The position numbers and the translations under genes are program-made. 37,341 nt of DNA. Origin: Brevinematales bacterium (lineage in GTDB: Bacteria > Spirochaetota > Brevinematia > Brevinematales > GWF1-51-8). The DNA is taken from assembly GCA_013177895.1 (NCBI GenBank), contig JABLXV010000067.1:1-37341 (forward strand), read 5' to 3'. The notes below the pieces were generated by a model, which did no database searches, was not told where the DNA came from, and saw only the letters and a list, made by a program, of their open reading frames with translations. Below, in pieces: positions 16,740-27,108 of the stretch; the first letter of the stretch is position 1; every line of letters begins with the position of its first letter.

Positions 16740-17378
16740 TTATTTCTCCACGTTTAATATATTCGAAAACTTCTCATCCAATTTCTTCATAGCGGCTTCC
16801 ACCACGAAGATTCTCGCCGCGTAAACCAGTGGGAGTATGTCGAGATTATCCACCGACAGACAGGTCACGTTGGTAAGGTTCTGCGCGCCAAGCACCATAT
16901 TTTTATCATAATCGGGCACCACGACGACTACTCTCTCGTTAACGTTCTCCGTAATCCCGGATAGCGCCTTCAGGAAATCCTTCGTCTTGTGGCTGTCTAC
17001 CTTGAACGAACCGATAACGGAAAGCCGGCCTATCTCGTTCATTTTACTCAGGACATACAGGTAAGCCTTTGCCTTCTGCTTCTTGTTGACCGACTGCGAA
17101 AAATCGCGGGGTTTCGGCCCGAATATGACGCCGCCGCCTCTCCATAGAGGAGAACGGGTACTACCCGCGCGCGCGCGTCCCAAACCCTTCTGTTTAAACG
17201 GTTTGCGTCCGCCGCCGCGTATCTCGGATTTCGTCTTCGTACTGGCGTTACCCTGACGGTCGTTCGCCAAACGCGCGACTACTACCTGATGCAGCACCTT
17301 ATCGGTGACATCGTCCCACACTTTCGACAGTTTCATGTCGTTCGTCTTGGTTTTCCCTTCGTATACTTCTATCTTCAT
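16740..17378 (-). CDS. rplD: 50S ribosomal protein L4
   Basis: Tunnel-lining protein and, in E. coli, repressor of the S10 operon. 212 residues. The extended loop is recognisable from [20 protein letters not shown] then [19 protein letters not shown]. No S10-type leader that it could regulate is visible, because rpsJ follows tuf by only 12 bases. Confidence 0.97.
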   Translation of the reverse strand: MKIEVYEGKTKTNDMKLSKVWDDVTDKVLHQVVVARLANDRQGNASTKTKSEIRGGGRKPFKQKGLGRARAGSTRSPLWRGGGVIFGPKPRDFSQSVNKKQKAKAYLYVLSKMNEIGRLSVIGSFKVDSHKTKDFLKALSGITENVNERVVVVVPDYDKNMVLGAQNLTNVTCLSVDNLDILPLVYAARIFVVEAAMKKLDEKFSNILNVEK

Positions 17379-17392
17379 ATACCGTTCCTTAC

Positions 17393-17998
17393 TTATGCTT
17401 TGATGGCGTCGCGAACCATGACATAGCCGTTGTTCGCACCGGGTACATTACCGCGGATAAAGAGCAGACGTTTTTCAGCGTCGAACTTCACCAGCTTCTG
17501 TCCTAATACGGTCACACGGGTATTCCCCATATGCCCGGGCATATGCTTGCCCTTGAAAACGTGAGCGGGAAAGGTATGCATACCGATAGAACCTGTCCGG
17601 CGATGCATCTTCGCGCCATGAGTAGCGGGACCTCCGCTGAAGTGCCAACGTTTAATAGCGCCGGCAAAACCGCGTCCCTTCATTATCCCCGAAATATCGA
17701 CCTTTTTAATCGAGCTCACGGCCTCGGACAATTTCGCGTCGTCATCATAGACTCCGCTGTCCTCGATCCTGATTTCGCGGCAATACCTCGGTTTCTTGAA
17801 CTCTTTCTCTTTCCGGCGCACGGTTTTAAAATCGTAACCCAGTATCACGGCGTTGTAACCGTCTTTTTCAGTAGTACGCTTCCCGATTATTTCCATATCG
17901 GAAAAATCGATCACCGTTACTCCGGCTATCGCGCCGTTATCATACACTTGGGTCATACCGAGTTTCTTCCCGATTATGCCGACTTTATTAGCCTTCAT
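17393..17998 (-). CDS. rplC: 50S ribosomal protein L3
   Basis: Assembly-initiator protein reaching toward the peptidyl-transferase centre. 201 residues. Starts [20 protein letters not shown], and the tip region has [20 protein letters not shown] and [17 protein letters not shown]. Usual place after rpsJ. Confidence 0.98.
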   Translation of the reverse strand: MKANKVGIIGKKLGMTQVYDNGAIAGVTVIDFSDMEIIGKRTTEKDGYNAVILGYDFKTVRRKEKEFKKPRYCREIRIEDSGVYDDDAKLSEAVSSIKKVDISGIMKGRGFAGAIKRWHFSGGPATHGAKMHRRTGSIGMHTFPAHVFKGKHMPGHMGNTRVTVLGQKLVKFDAEKRLLFIRGNVPGANNGYVMVRDAIKA

Positions 17999-18018
17999 TT
18001 TTAGCCACCTGTTCCCTA

Positions 18019-18321
18019 TTATTGCTTAATTTCAACATCCACGCCGGCCGGTAACTGCAACTCCATGAGTGCGTTGATCAGGTCGTTAGTAGGCTCGTAG
18101 ATATCGATCAGGCGCTTATGTGTTCTCTGCTCGAACTGTTCGCGCGAATTCGCGTTGACATGAGGAGAACGCAGCACCGTAAACTTCTTCGTCATGGTAG
18201 GCAACGGGATAGGGCCGGAGACCCTACCCCCTTTACTTTTTACAGATTCAACAATCGCCTTCGCGGATTTATCGATCAGGCGGGCGTCGAAAGATTTCAA
18301 ACGAACTCTTATTCTGCTCAC
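18019..18321 (-). CDS. rpsJ: 30S ribosomal protein S10 (GTG start)
   Basis: 100 residues; also the NusE partner in antitermination with NusB and Nus[21 protein letters not shown] and [20 protein letters not shown] are diagnostic. The start codon is GTG at 18321, preceded by an AGAGG site; the next in-frame ATG would remove the whole fold. It follows tuf after only 12 bases, so there is no separate S10 promoter or leader. Confidence 0.97.
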   Translation of the reverse strand: MSRIRVRLKSFDARLIDKSAKAIVESVKSKGGRVSGPIPLPTMTKKFTVLRSPHVNANSREQFEQRTHKRLIDIYEPTNDLINALMELQLPAGVDVEIKQ

Positions 18322-18333
18322 AGACGCCTCTTA

Positions 18334-19533
<1,200 letters not shown>

Positions 19534-19560
19534 TGTATTATTCCTCCTGCTGGTTTTCTT

Positions 19561-21639
19561 CTATTCAGCTTTTAATACATTATCCCATAAACTTTTAGGC
19601 AGTTCCGCGTAGTGATCGAAAGTCATCACATGGGTCGCGCGTCCCTGTGTCAATGAACGCAGGGTGGTCGTATAACCGAACATTTCCGCCATCGGCACAT
19701 GCCCGGTAATCATACGCGCGCTGCCCTTGGGGTCCATACCCACTATCTTGGCGCGGCGGGAACTCAAGTCCCCGATTACATCGCCGAGATAATCTTCCGG
19801 CACAGTGACGTCCGCCTTCATAACCGGTTCGAGAATGACAGGGTCCGCCTGTTCCATCGCGTCCTTGAAGCCCTTCGATGCCGCGATCTTAAACGCGATT
19901 TCCGATGAGTCAACTTCGTGATACGAACCGTCTATCAATATTACCTTGATATCCACAACCTGGAACCCGCCGATAACACCGCTCTCAATCGCTTCCTCGA
20001 CACCTTTCTTGATGGCGGGGATGTATTCCTTCGGTATTCTACCGCCGACTACGCGATCCTCGAACTCGAAGCCCTTTCCTGTTTCCAACGGTTCGACTTC
20101 CATCAGCACGTGACCGTACTGACCGCGTCCGCCGGACTGACGGATATATTTGCTCTCCGCTTTCGCGTGACGTTTGATCGTTTCGCGGTAGGCGACCTGC
20201 GGCTTACCGACATTCGCCTGAACATTGAACTCGCGGATCATACGGTCGACGAGGATTTCCAGATGAAGTTCGCCCATCCCGTAGATCAACGTCTGCCCGG
20301 TCTCGTCGTCGGTCTTCACCTTGAACGTCGGGTCTTCTTCCTGCAACTTCCCGAGCACTTCGCTCAGTTTATTGATATCGTCCTTCGTCTTAGGTTCGAT
20401 CGCCACCGAGATAACCGGATCCGGGAAGTCGATCGCCTCGAGGATAATAGGATGATTCTCATCCACCACACTATCGCCGGTGGTTGTGTCCTTAAACCCG
20501 ACTACCGCGATAATGTCCCCCGCGAAAACCATATCCACTTCTTCCCTTTTATTCGCGTGCATACGTAATAAACGAGCCACGCGTTCCTTTCTCTGTTTAG
20601 CGACATTGTATATATAACTACCCTTTTCCAGCTTTCCGGAATATATCCGGGCGAAAACGAGTTTTCCAACATGCGTATCAACCATCACCTTAAACGCCAG
20701 CGCGGTTAACGGTTCGGTTTCCAACGGCTTGCGAATCTCTTCCTTCCCGTTGTTCGGATTGATACCCTTAATCGGGGGAACATCTCCCGGAGACGGAAGA
20801 AAATTCACCACCGCATCCAACAACAACTGTACGCCTTTATTCTTCAGGGCGGAACCGCAGAGCATAGGATACATTTTACTGGTAATCGTGGAATGACGAA
20901 TACCGCGCAGCATTTCCTCTATACTCAACTCTTCGCCTTCAAGGTACTTTTCCATCAGGTCGTCGTTCCCGTCGCAAATAGCTTCCACTAATTTCAGACG
21001 GTATTTCTCGACTTTTTCCTTCATATCCGCCGGACAGTCGGTTTCTTCGTACTGCTCGTCTTTATCCTTACCGACCCAGACATAAGCCTTCCGGGTAATC
21101 AGATCGATCATACCTACAAAATCGTTTTCAGCGCCTATGGGCAACTGGAGCGGTATAGCCGTAACACCGAGCTTTTTCTCCATCGAAGTAACACACATAT
21201 AGAAGTCGGCGCCAATTTTATCCATTTTATTCACAAACGCTATACGCGGAACATTATACTTATCAGCCTGACGCCATACCGTTTCGGACTGAGGCTCGAC
21301 GCCTTCGCCCCCGTCAAAAACCGCGACCGCTCCGTCGAGTACGCGTAACGAACGCTCTACTTCGGCGGTAAAGTCCACGTGTCCGGGAGTATCGATAATG
21401 TTGATCTTATGATCCTTCCAGAAACATGTGGTAGCGGCGCTGGTGATAGTGATACCGCGTTCTTTTTCCTGAACCATCCAGTCCATTTCAGCGGCGCCTT
21501 CATGCACTTCACCGATCTTATGTGTTTTTCCGGTATAATATAATATACGTTCGGACACCGTCGTTTTACCCGCATCAATATGCGCGGCGATCCCGATATT
21601 TCTTATTTTATCAATTGCGTATTTCTTTTCAGCAGCCAT
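19561..21639 (-). CDS. fusA: elongation factor G
   Basis: Ribosomal translocase GTPase, 692 residues. P-loop AHIDAGKT (19-26), switch [16 protein letters not shown]3 DTPGHVDF, G4 NKMD. Domain IV includes [16 protein letters not shown] and the C-terminal domain has [17 protein letters not shown]. Full length and in str-operon position (rpsL-rpsG-fusA-tuf), so a canonical EF-G rather than a specialised paralogue is likely. Confidence 0.98.
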   Translation of the reverse strand: MAAEKKYAIDKIRNIGIAAHIDAGKTTVSERILYYTGKTHKIGEVHEGAAEMDWMVQEKERGITITSAATTCFWKDHKINIIDTPGHVDFTAEVERSLRVLDGAVAVFDGGEGVEPQSETVWRQADKYNVPRIAFVNKMDKIGADFYMCVTSMEKKLGVTAIPLQLPIGAENDFVGMIDLITRKAYVWVGKDKDEQYEETDCPADMKEKVEKYRLKLVEAICDGNDDLMEKYLEGEELSIEEMLRGIRHSTITSKMYPMLCGSALKNKGVQLLLDAVVNFLPSPGDVPPIKGINPNNGKEEIRKPLETEPLTALAFKVMVDTHVGKLVFARIYSGKLEKGSYIYNVAKQRKERVARLLRMHANKREEVDMVFAGDIIAVVGFKDTTTGDSVVDENHPIILEAIDFPDPVISVAIEPKTKDDINKLSEVLGKLQEEDPTFKVKTDDETGQTLIYGMGELHLEILVDRMIREFNVQANVGKPQVAYRETIKRHAKAESKYIRQSGGRGQYGHVLMEVEPLETGKGFEFEDRVVGGRIPKEYIPAIKKGVEEAIESGVIGGFQVVDIKVILIDGSYHEVDSSEIAFKIAASKGFKDAMEQADPVILEPVMKADVTVPEDYLGDVIGDLSSRRAKIVGMDPKGSARMITGHVPMAEMFGYTTTLRSLTQGRATHVMTFDHYAELPKSLWDNVLKAE

Positions 21640-21651
21640 GCAAAAAACCCC

Positions 21652-22125
21652 TTACCAACGATAATGAGCGAAGGCTTTGTTAGCTTCGGCCATTTTAATA
21701 GTATCAACTTTCTTTTTAATAACCGTACCCGTGTTGTTAAACGCGTCGATTAATTCCTTCCCGAGTTTCTCGGCCATCGAATGTTCCTTTCTCGTGCGGG
21801 AGGTATTTACCAGCCAGCGAATGGAAAGCGAATTCTGTCTCGTAGGCCTCACTTCGACAGGCACCTGATAGGTAGCACCGCCGACGCGGCGCGAACGGAC
21901 TTCGATAGGCGGTTTGATATTTTCCATCGCCTTCTCGAGCGCCTGTAACGCGGGCTCGCCGGTTTTCTGAGCAAGAAAATCCATCGCGCCGTAGACTATT
22001 TCGGTCGCGGTAGATTTCTTACCGGCCCACATAATCTGGTTCACGATTTTAGTAACCAACAGGCTCCCATATTTATAGTCCGGCTGTATCGGTTGCCGAT
22101 GGACTTTATTCTTTTTCCTTGGCAT
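21652..22125 (-). CDS. rpsG: 30S ribosomal protein S7
   Basis: Head-assembly initiator protein at the E-site mRNA exit. 157 residues. [40 protein letters not shown] and the C-terminal [13 protein letters not shown] identify it. 13 bases after rpsL. Confidence 0.98.
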   Translation of the reverse strand: MPRKKNKVHRQPIQPDYKYGSLLVTKIVNQIMWAGKKSTATEIVYGAMDFLAQKTGEPALQALEKAMENIKPPIEVRSRRVGGATYQVPVEVRPTRQNSLSIRWLVNTSRTRKEHSMAEKLGKELIDAFNNTGTVIKKKVDTIKMAEANKAFAHYRW

Positions 22126-22138
22126 AGTCCTTCACTCC

Positions 22139-22513
22139 TTATGACTTGGGCTTCTTGGCTCCATACTTGGAGCGGCTGGTCATACGCTTCTCCACACCCA
22201 TCGCGTCGAGAGTACCGCGGATAATATGGTAACGGACACCGGGAAGGTCTTTTACACGGCCTCCGCGGATAAGCACAACCGAGTGTTCCTGAAGGTTGTG
22301 GCCGATACCGGGAATATAAGCGGTTACTTCGATACCATGGCTCAACCGGACACGTGCGATCTTACGCAACGCCGAGTTCGGTTTTTTAGGAGTCATCGTA
22401 GTCACTTTAACACACACACCGCGCTTCTGCGGGTTGCCCCTCAGAGCCGGAGATTTTGTTTTCTTCTTGACTAATTCTCTTCCGAAACGAACCAACTGGT
22501 TAATCGTCGGCAT
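22139..22513 (-). CDS. rpsL: 30S ribosomal protein S12
   Basis: Decoding-centre protein. 124 residues. [11 protein letters not shown] carries the lysine of the streptomycin-contact region (K43), and [12 protein letters not shown] carries K88 and the Asp that is methylthiolated in many bacteria (D89). Both lysines are wild type, so no target-site streptomycin resistance is predicted. First gene of the long leftward unit, about 38 bases from the predicted transcription start. Confidence 0.99.
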   Translation of the reverse strand: MPTINQLVRFGRELVKKKTKSPALRGNPQKRGVCVKVTTMTPKKPNSALRKIARVRLSHGIEVTAYIPGIGHNLQEHSVVLIRGGRVKDLPGVRYHIIRGTLDAMGVEKRMTSRSKYGAKKPKS

Positions 22514-22557
22514 ACTTTTTACCTCTTCTCAATATTAAAGCGTAAACGGTGACGTAT

Positions 22558-22586
22558 ATTATAGCGAGCCGTTTTACGTTTGTCAA
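22558..22586 (-). promoter_or_regulatory. sigma70 promoter of the rpsL superoperon
   Basis: On the minus strand TTGACA (22586-22581), a 17-base spacer, then TATAAT (22563-22558): a perfect match to the vegetative consensus. The predicted start is near 22551, giving a leader of about 38 bases before the rpsL ATG. It lies in the 124-base rpoC-rpsL gap, the only gap of that size in the leftward block besides rplL-rpoB. Confidence 0.9.
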
Positions 22587-22637
22587 TTTTTAGACATATT
22601 AGTTTTGCGCCAATCTTCAAATGCGGAAAAATCTGGC

Positions 22638-25600
22638 TTACTCGTTGGTACGGAGCTTAATTCCCTGGTAATACTTGATACCCGTTCCCGCGGGAATCAG
22701 CTGTCCGATAACGAGGTTTTCCTTCAGTCCCTGGAGTTTGTCGATTGCGCCTCTTAATGCGGCGGTGGAAAGCACGCGGGGTGTTTCCTGGAACGACGCG
22801 GCGGAGAAGAAACTCTCCGTAAAGAGCGACGCTTTCGTCAATCCCATGAGGATAGGCCGGGCCTTGGCAGGCTGCCCTCCTTGGCTGATTACGCTTTCAT
22901 TTTCCCTATTAAAAACTATTTTATCTACATTCTGCCCGATAATGAATTCCGTGTCTCCGGCGTCCACTATTTCCACTTTCTTCAGCATCTGCCGGACTAT
23001 GATACTGATGTGCTTCTCGTTGATATCCACACCCTGCAGGCGGTACACGCCCTGTATCTCGTTCAGGAGGAATTCCTCCACAGCGGTATATCCCTGTACG
23101 CGCAATATGTCGTGCGAACTGATCTGACCCTCGCTGAGCTGGTCGGCCGCCTGTACCTTATCCCCTATACGGACATAGATATTCTTTCCGCTCGGTATGA
23201 GGTGCGCGAATATCTGGCCGTTCTTGGCGCGGATGGATACGACATACTTACCTTTTTTCTGCTCGATATCGGATACTTCTCCGCTGACCTTCGAGATAAC
23301 GGAGATACTCTTGGGCTTCCGTGATTCGAACAGTTCGGTGACTCTCGGGAGACCTCCGACGATATCTCTCGCGCGCTTCCTTCCCATAGGTCTGCGGGCG
23401 AGTACGTCTCCGGCCTTCACGGGAGTTTCCTCCGGCACTGCTAGCGTCGTTCCGGGCATGACCACGATACGGTCGAGAGAATTCCTCTCCTCGTCGCGAA
23501 GCATGATGATATTCTTGTTCTTGGTCTCGTTGCCCTGGGGACCTTCCATCGCATACCCGACTATACCGTTGTATTCGCTCAGGTACAGTTCGTTATACGG
23601 GTCGAAGTCCGCGAGTTTCTCGCCCTTCTTCGATAAACGTCCCTTTCGGACATACATGGTCGCTCCGACCTTGATCGAATATTCGTGTATATCGTTATCC
23701 AGTACATGAATCATGCCTTCGTTCGGCTTTACCACAACGAATACGCGGCTTCCAAATTTAACCGGAGTCCCGTCCTTCATCGCGAATACCACTTCCTCGC
23801 TGTTAAACTCGCGTTCCTCAAGGGTCTTGAAGTCAATCTGCTGGAGCTGAGCCATCTCATAGGAGTTAATGACCTTGCGGACGCGGATAAACGATTTTCT
23901 CGGGTTGACCAGTTCGGGTTTCCCGTCACGGTCAAGGCGATAGATCAGGTTATCGGGCAGGCCGCTCTCTTCGGAGTTGATCGAATCGCGGAAGGTGCGT
24001 TCGAATAGCCAGCTATTGAAATGCGCGAGTTCCTCGCCTTCCAGCTGCGCGGCAATATCTTTGGCCACATTCAGATCGTAAGCCTTTCCAAGCCTGTCGA
24101 ACGGAATGAGCTTATAAAAATCTTTTTTATCGAGTAACGGGTTCAGCTTGGTGAGGAAGGTCGGCGAAAATCTCTGCGCCGCTTCCAGCTCAGCATAGCT
24201 GCTCTCGGGGAACGCGTTCTTCGCGAACTGCCGTACTTCTTCGTTGCCCATAATCTTCTGCGTCTTCGGGGTAAAATAGGGCGAACCGACGACAAACGCG
24301 TCGTAGTTCAGCTTGACTTCGCTTTCACCCATCTGTGTCGCGGCGATACCTCCGATATGGAAGGTTCTCATGGTCAACTGTGTGCCCGGCTGTCCGATGG
24401 ATTCCGCGGCGATAATACCCACGGCTTCCCCGATATTGGCAACCATTCTCTGCGAGAGATCCCATCCGTAACATTTCGCGCAAACCCCTTGCTTGGCTTC
24501 GCACGTGAGTACGCTTCTGATCTTGATGGTTTCGATACCGGCATTCTCTATCGCTTCCGACGCATCCTCGTCGAGGACTTCGTTCGACTTGATCAGCAGC
24601 TCTCCGTTACGGGGATCGTAAATATTCGACACGACCGTGCGCCCGACAATTCTGTCGCGCAGGGGCTTGACTATTTCGTCTCCCTGCTTGATAGCGCTCA
24701 TATCGATACCCTTCACCGTGCCGCAATCGCGTATCGCGATTACCACGTCCTGGGATATATCCACAAGCTTACGCGTCAGGTATCCCGCGTCGGCTGTCTT
24801 CAACGCCGTATCGGCGAGACCCTTGCGGGCTCCGTGACTGGAGATAAAGTACTCGAGAACCGACAAGCCTTCCTTAAAGTTGGACTTGATCGCGAGTTCG
24901 ATAATTTCACCGGACGGTTTTGCCATCAAGCCGCGCATACCGGCGAGCTGACGGATCTGTTCGCGGCTTCCGCGAGCGCCCGAATCCATCATAATATAGA
25001 GCGAGTTGAACCCGCCGTAACTGCTTTTCAGCTTACTTTCCACGAACCGCTTGATTCTTTCGTTCGCGCCGGCCCAAAGGTCGACGACCTGGTTGTATTT
25101 TTCATCGTGGGTAATCAAACCGCTGCGGGCGTTCTCTTCGATACGCTTCACGGCTTTCTCGGTTTCCTGCACTATATTGTGCTTCTCTTCGGGCACTTCC
25201 ACATCGGATATCGCGATCGTTACGCCGAAACGGGTCGCGTAGGTATAACCCACGTTCTTCAATTCGTCGACGTAGCGGGCGGTTTCCTTGATGCCGTATG
25301 TTTTATAACACTTCGATATAGATGTTTCCAGTTTCTTGCTGTTCATCGTGTCTTCGACGTAACGGAGCTTTTCCGGCACGATCTGGTTGAAGATGACGCG
25401 GCCGACGGTCGTGTCCTTTCTCCATACCCCGTCCATCTTAAAGTTGATCGCGGTATTGTAATCGATCACCCCGCTCTCGACGGCGAAGATGATTTCTTCG
25501 ATACGGTCGTACGAACGCAGAGTCTTGGGGTCGTTTTCCTCGTTCGTTTTTTTAGTAAGATAGTAGATACCGAGCACCATGTCCTGAGTCGGGTAAACAA

Positions 25601-27059
25601 TCGGCTTACCGTTTGCGGGGTTCAGGAGGTTGCGCGAGGACAGCATGAGCATCCACGCTTCGACCTGCGCCTCGGGCGTAAGCGGCACGTGGACAGCCAT
25701 CTGGTCTCCGTCGAAGTCGGCGTTATACGCGTGACAAACGAGCGGGTGGAGCTGGATCGCTTTCTCTTCTATTAATATAGGCTCGAACGCCTGGATACCC
25801 AATCGATGCAGCGTAGGAGCGCGGTTGAGGAGCACCGGATGGTCGCGTACCACTTCTTCGAGGATACCCCACACGAGCTCGTGCTCCATCTCGATCATCC
25901 GCTTCGCGGCTTTGATGTTATGGGCGTAGCCCTGATCGACCAGCCCGCGCATGACGAACGGCTTAAAGAGTTCGAGCGCCATCTGCTTAGGGAGTCCGCA
26001 CTGGTGGAGTTTGAGGCTCGGGCCGACGATGATAACCGAACGGCCGGAGTAGTCCACACGTTTACCGAGAAGGTTCTGGCGGAACCGCCCCTGCTTCCCT
26101 TTCAATATATCGGACAGCGACTTGAGCGGCCGGTCGCCGTTGCCGGTAACCGGATGCGTGCGGCGGGAGTTGTCGAACAACGAATCCACCGCATCCTGCA
26201 CCATACGCATTTCGTTCTTGATGATAATATCGGGAGCGTTGACCTGTTTCAGCTTCTTGAGACGGTTATTCCGGTTGATCAGCCTGCGGTAAAGATCGTT
26301 GATATCGGAGGTCGCGAAACGGCCGCCGTCGAGAGGAACCATCGGGCGCAAATCGGGCGGGATAACCGGGATAATATCGAGGATCATCCATTCGGGCTTA
26401 TTGTCCGATTTGCGGAGTTCCTCGACCAGTTCGAGGCGCTTGAGCACCTTTTTATCCACTTTCGGTTTATGCTCGACCAGTTCGCGGAGCTCGTCGGAAA
26501 GCGCGTCGAGATCCATATTCTTGAGTATCTTCTGGATAGCGACCGCGCCGGTATCGGCCTGGAACGCTTCCTTGTATTTATCGCGGTATTCGTCGTACTC
26601 CTCGTCGGTCAGTACCTGATTCTGCATCAGGTCGGTTTCGCCGGTGTCGATCACGATATATTTTTCGAAGTACAGAATGCTCTGGATATCCGACGGGGGC
26701 ACTTCGAGAAGGAGGGCGATTTTCGACGGCACGATCCGGTAGTACCAGATATGCGCGATAGGCGCCGCGAGATTGATATGCCCTGTCCGGTAACGGCGCA
26801 CCTTCGATTCGGTGACTTCCACGCCGCATTTATCGCAGACAATACCTTTATAGCGGATCGAGCGGAATTTTCCGCAGGTACATTCGAAGTCCTTCGTGGG
26901 GCCGAATATACGCTCGCAGAACAAGCCGTCTCTTTCGGGCCTGAGCGTCCGGTAGTTAATCGTCTCCGGCTTCTTGACCTCGCCGTAGGATAAACTTTCG
27001 ATCAAGTCGGATGAAGCCAGATGTATAGAAACGGAACCGAAAGTAGTCGTTCCCTTCAT
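22638..27059 (-). CDS. rpoC: DNA-directed RNA polymerase subunit beta' with enlarged trigger-loop insertion
   Basis: 1473 residues. The N-terminal zinc ribbon has Cys60, Cys62, Cys75 and Cys78; the catalytic magnesium motif NADFDGDQ is at 446-453 (Asp448, 450, 452). A second zinc site includes CEAKQGVCAKC, and the bridge-helix/trigger-helix block is GIIAAESIGQPGTQLTMRTF. Between HIGG (near 905) and GGLPRVTELFE lie about 330 residues, versus roughly 220 in E. coli. This indicates an SI3-type trigger-loop insertion with an extra segment. The end (HDILRVQGYTAVEEFLLNEI, then VRQMLKKVEIVDAGDTEFI) is normal. It follows rpoB by about 50 bases. Confidence 0.99.
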   Translation of the reverse strand: MKGTTTFGSVSIHLASSDLIESLSYGEVKKPETINYRTLRPERDGLFCERIFGPTKDFECTCGKFRSIRYKGIVCDKCGVEVTESKVRRYRTGHINLAAPIAHIWYYRIVPSKIALLLEVPPSDIQSILYFEKYIVIDTGETDLMQNQVLTDEEYDEYRDKYKEAFQADTGAVAIQKILKNMDLDALSDELRELVEHKPKVDKKVLKRLELVEELRKSDNKPEWMILDIIPVIPPDLRPMVPLDGGRFATSDINDLYRRLINRNNRLKKLKQVNAPDIIIKNEMRMVQDAVDSLFDNSRRTHPVTGNGDRPLKSLSDILKGKQGRFRQNLLGKRVDYSGRSVIIVGPSLKLHQCGLPKQMALELFKPFVMRGLVDQGYAHNIKAAKRMIEMEHELVWGILEEVVRDHPVLLNRAPTLHRLGIQAFEPILIEEKAIQLHPLVCHAYNADFDGDQMAVHVPLTPEAQVEAWMLMLSSRNLLNPANGKPIVYPTQDMVLGIYYLTKKTNEENDPKTLRSYDRIEEIIFAVESGVIDYNTAINFKMDGVWRKDTTVGRVIFNQIVPEKLRYVEDTMNSKKLETSISKCYKTYGIKETARYVDELKNVGYTYATRFGVTIAISDVEVPEEKHNIVQETEKAVKRIEENARSGLITHDEKYNQVVDLWAGANERIKRFVESKLKSSYGGFNSLYIMMDSGARGSREQIRQLAGMRGLMAKPSGEIIELAIKSNFKEGLSVLEYFISSHGARKGLADTALKTADAGYLTRKLVDISQDVVIAIRDCGTVKGIDMSAIKQGDEIVKPLRDRIVGRTVVSNIYDPRNGELLIKSNEVLDEDASEAIENAGIETIKIRSVLTCEAKQGVCAKCYGWDLSQRMVANIGEAVGIIAAESIGQPGTQLTMRTFHIGGIAATQMGESEVKLNYDAFVVGSPYFTPKTQKIMGNEEVRQFAKNAFPESSYAELEAAQRFSPTFLTKLNPLLDKKDFYKLIPFDRLGKAYDLNVAKDIAAQLEGEELAHFNSWLFERTFRDSINSEESGLPDNLIYRLDRDGKPELVNPRKSFIRVRKVINSYEMAQLQQIDFKTLEEREFNSEEVVFAMKDGTPVKFGSRVFVVVKPNEGMIHVLDNDIHEYSIKVGATMYVRKGRLSKKGEKLADFDPYNELYLSEYNGIVGYAMEGPQGNETKNKNIIMLRDEERNSLDRIVVMPGTTLAVPEETPVKAGDVLARRPMGRKRARDIVGGLPRVTELFESRKPKSISVISKVSGEVSDIEQKKGKYVVSIRAKNGQIFAHLIPSGKNIYVRIGDKVQAADQLSEGQISSHDILRVQGYTAVEEFLLNEIQGVYRLQGVDINEKHISIIVRQMLKKVEIVDAGDTEFIIGQNVDKIVFNRENESVISQGGQPAKARPILMGLTKASLFTESFFSAASFQETPRVLSTAALRGAIDKLQGLKENLVIGQLIPAGTGIKYYQGIKLRTNE

Positions 27060-27108
27060 AAATAAACTCCCTTATTATATATTGCGGACGCCTTTTAAAA
27101 AACCGTCC

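Noticed and set aside
22587-22637. Intrinsic terminator after rpoC
   Set aside because: A GCCA/TGGC pairing exists but gives only about 4-5 bp with a loop of about 20 bases and no U run, so read-through into rpsL is possible.
24357-25775. Long plus-strand open frame of 472 codons opposite rpoC
   Set aside because: It is antisense to the catalytic core of beta' and its composition is that of a shadow frame; no ribosome-binding site or family motif is seen. The same holds for other long frames opposite rpoB, fusA, rplB and hom.
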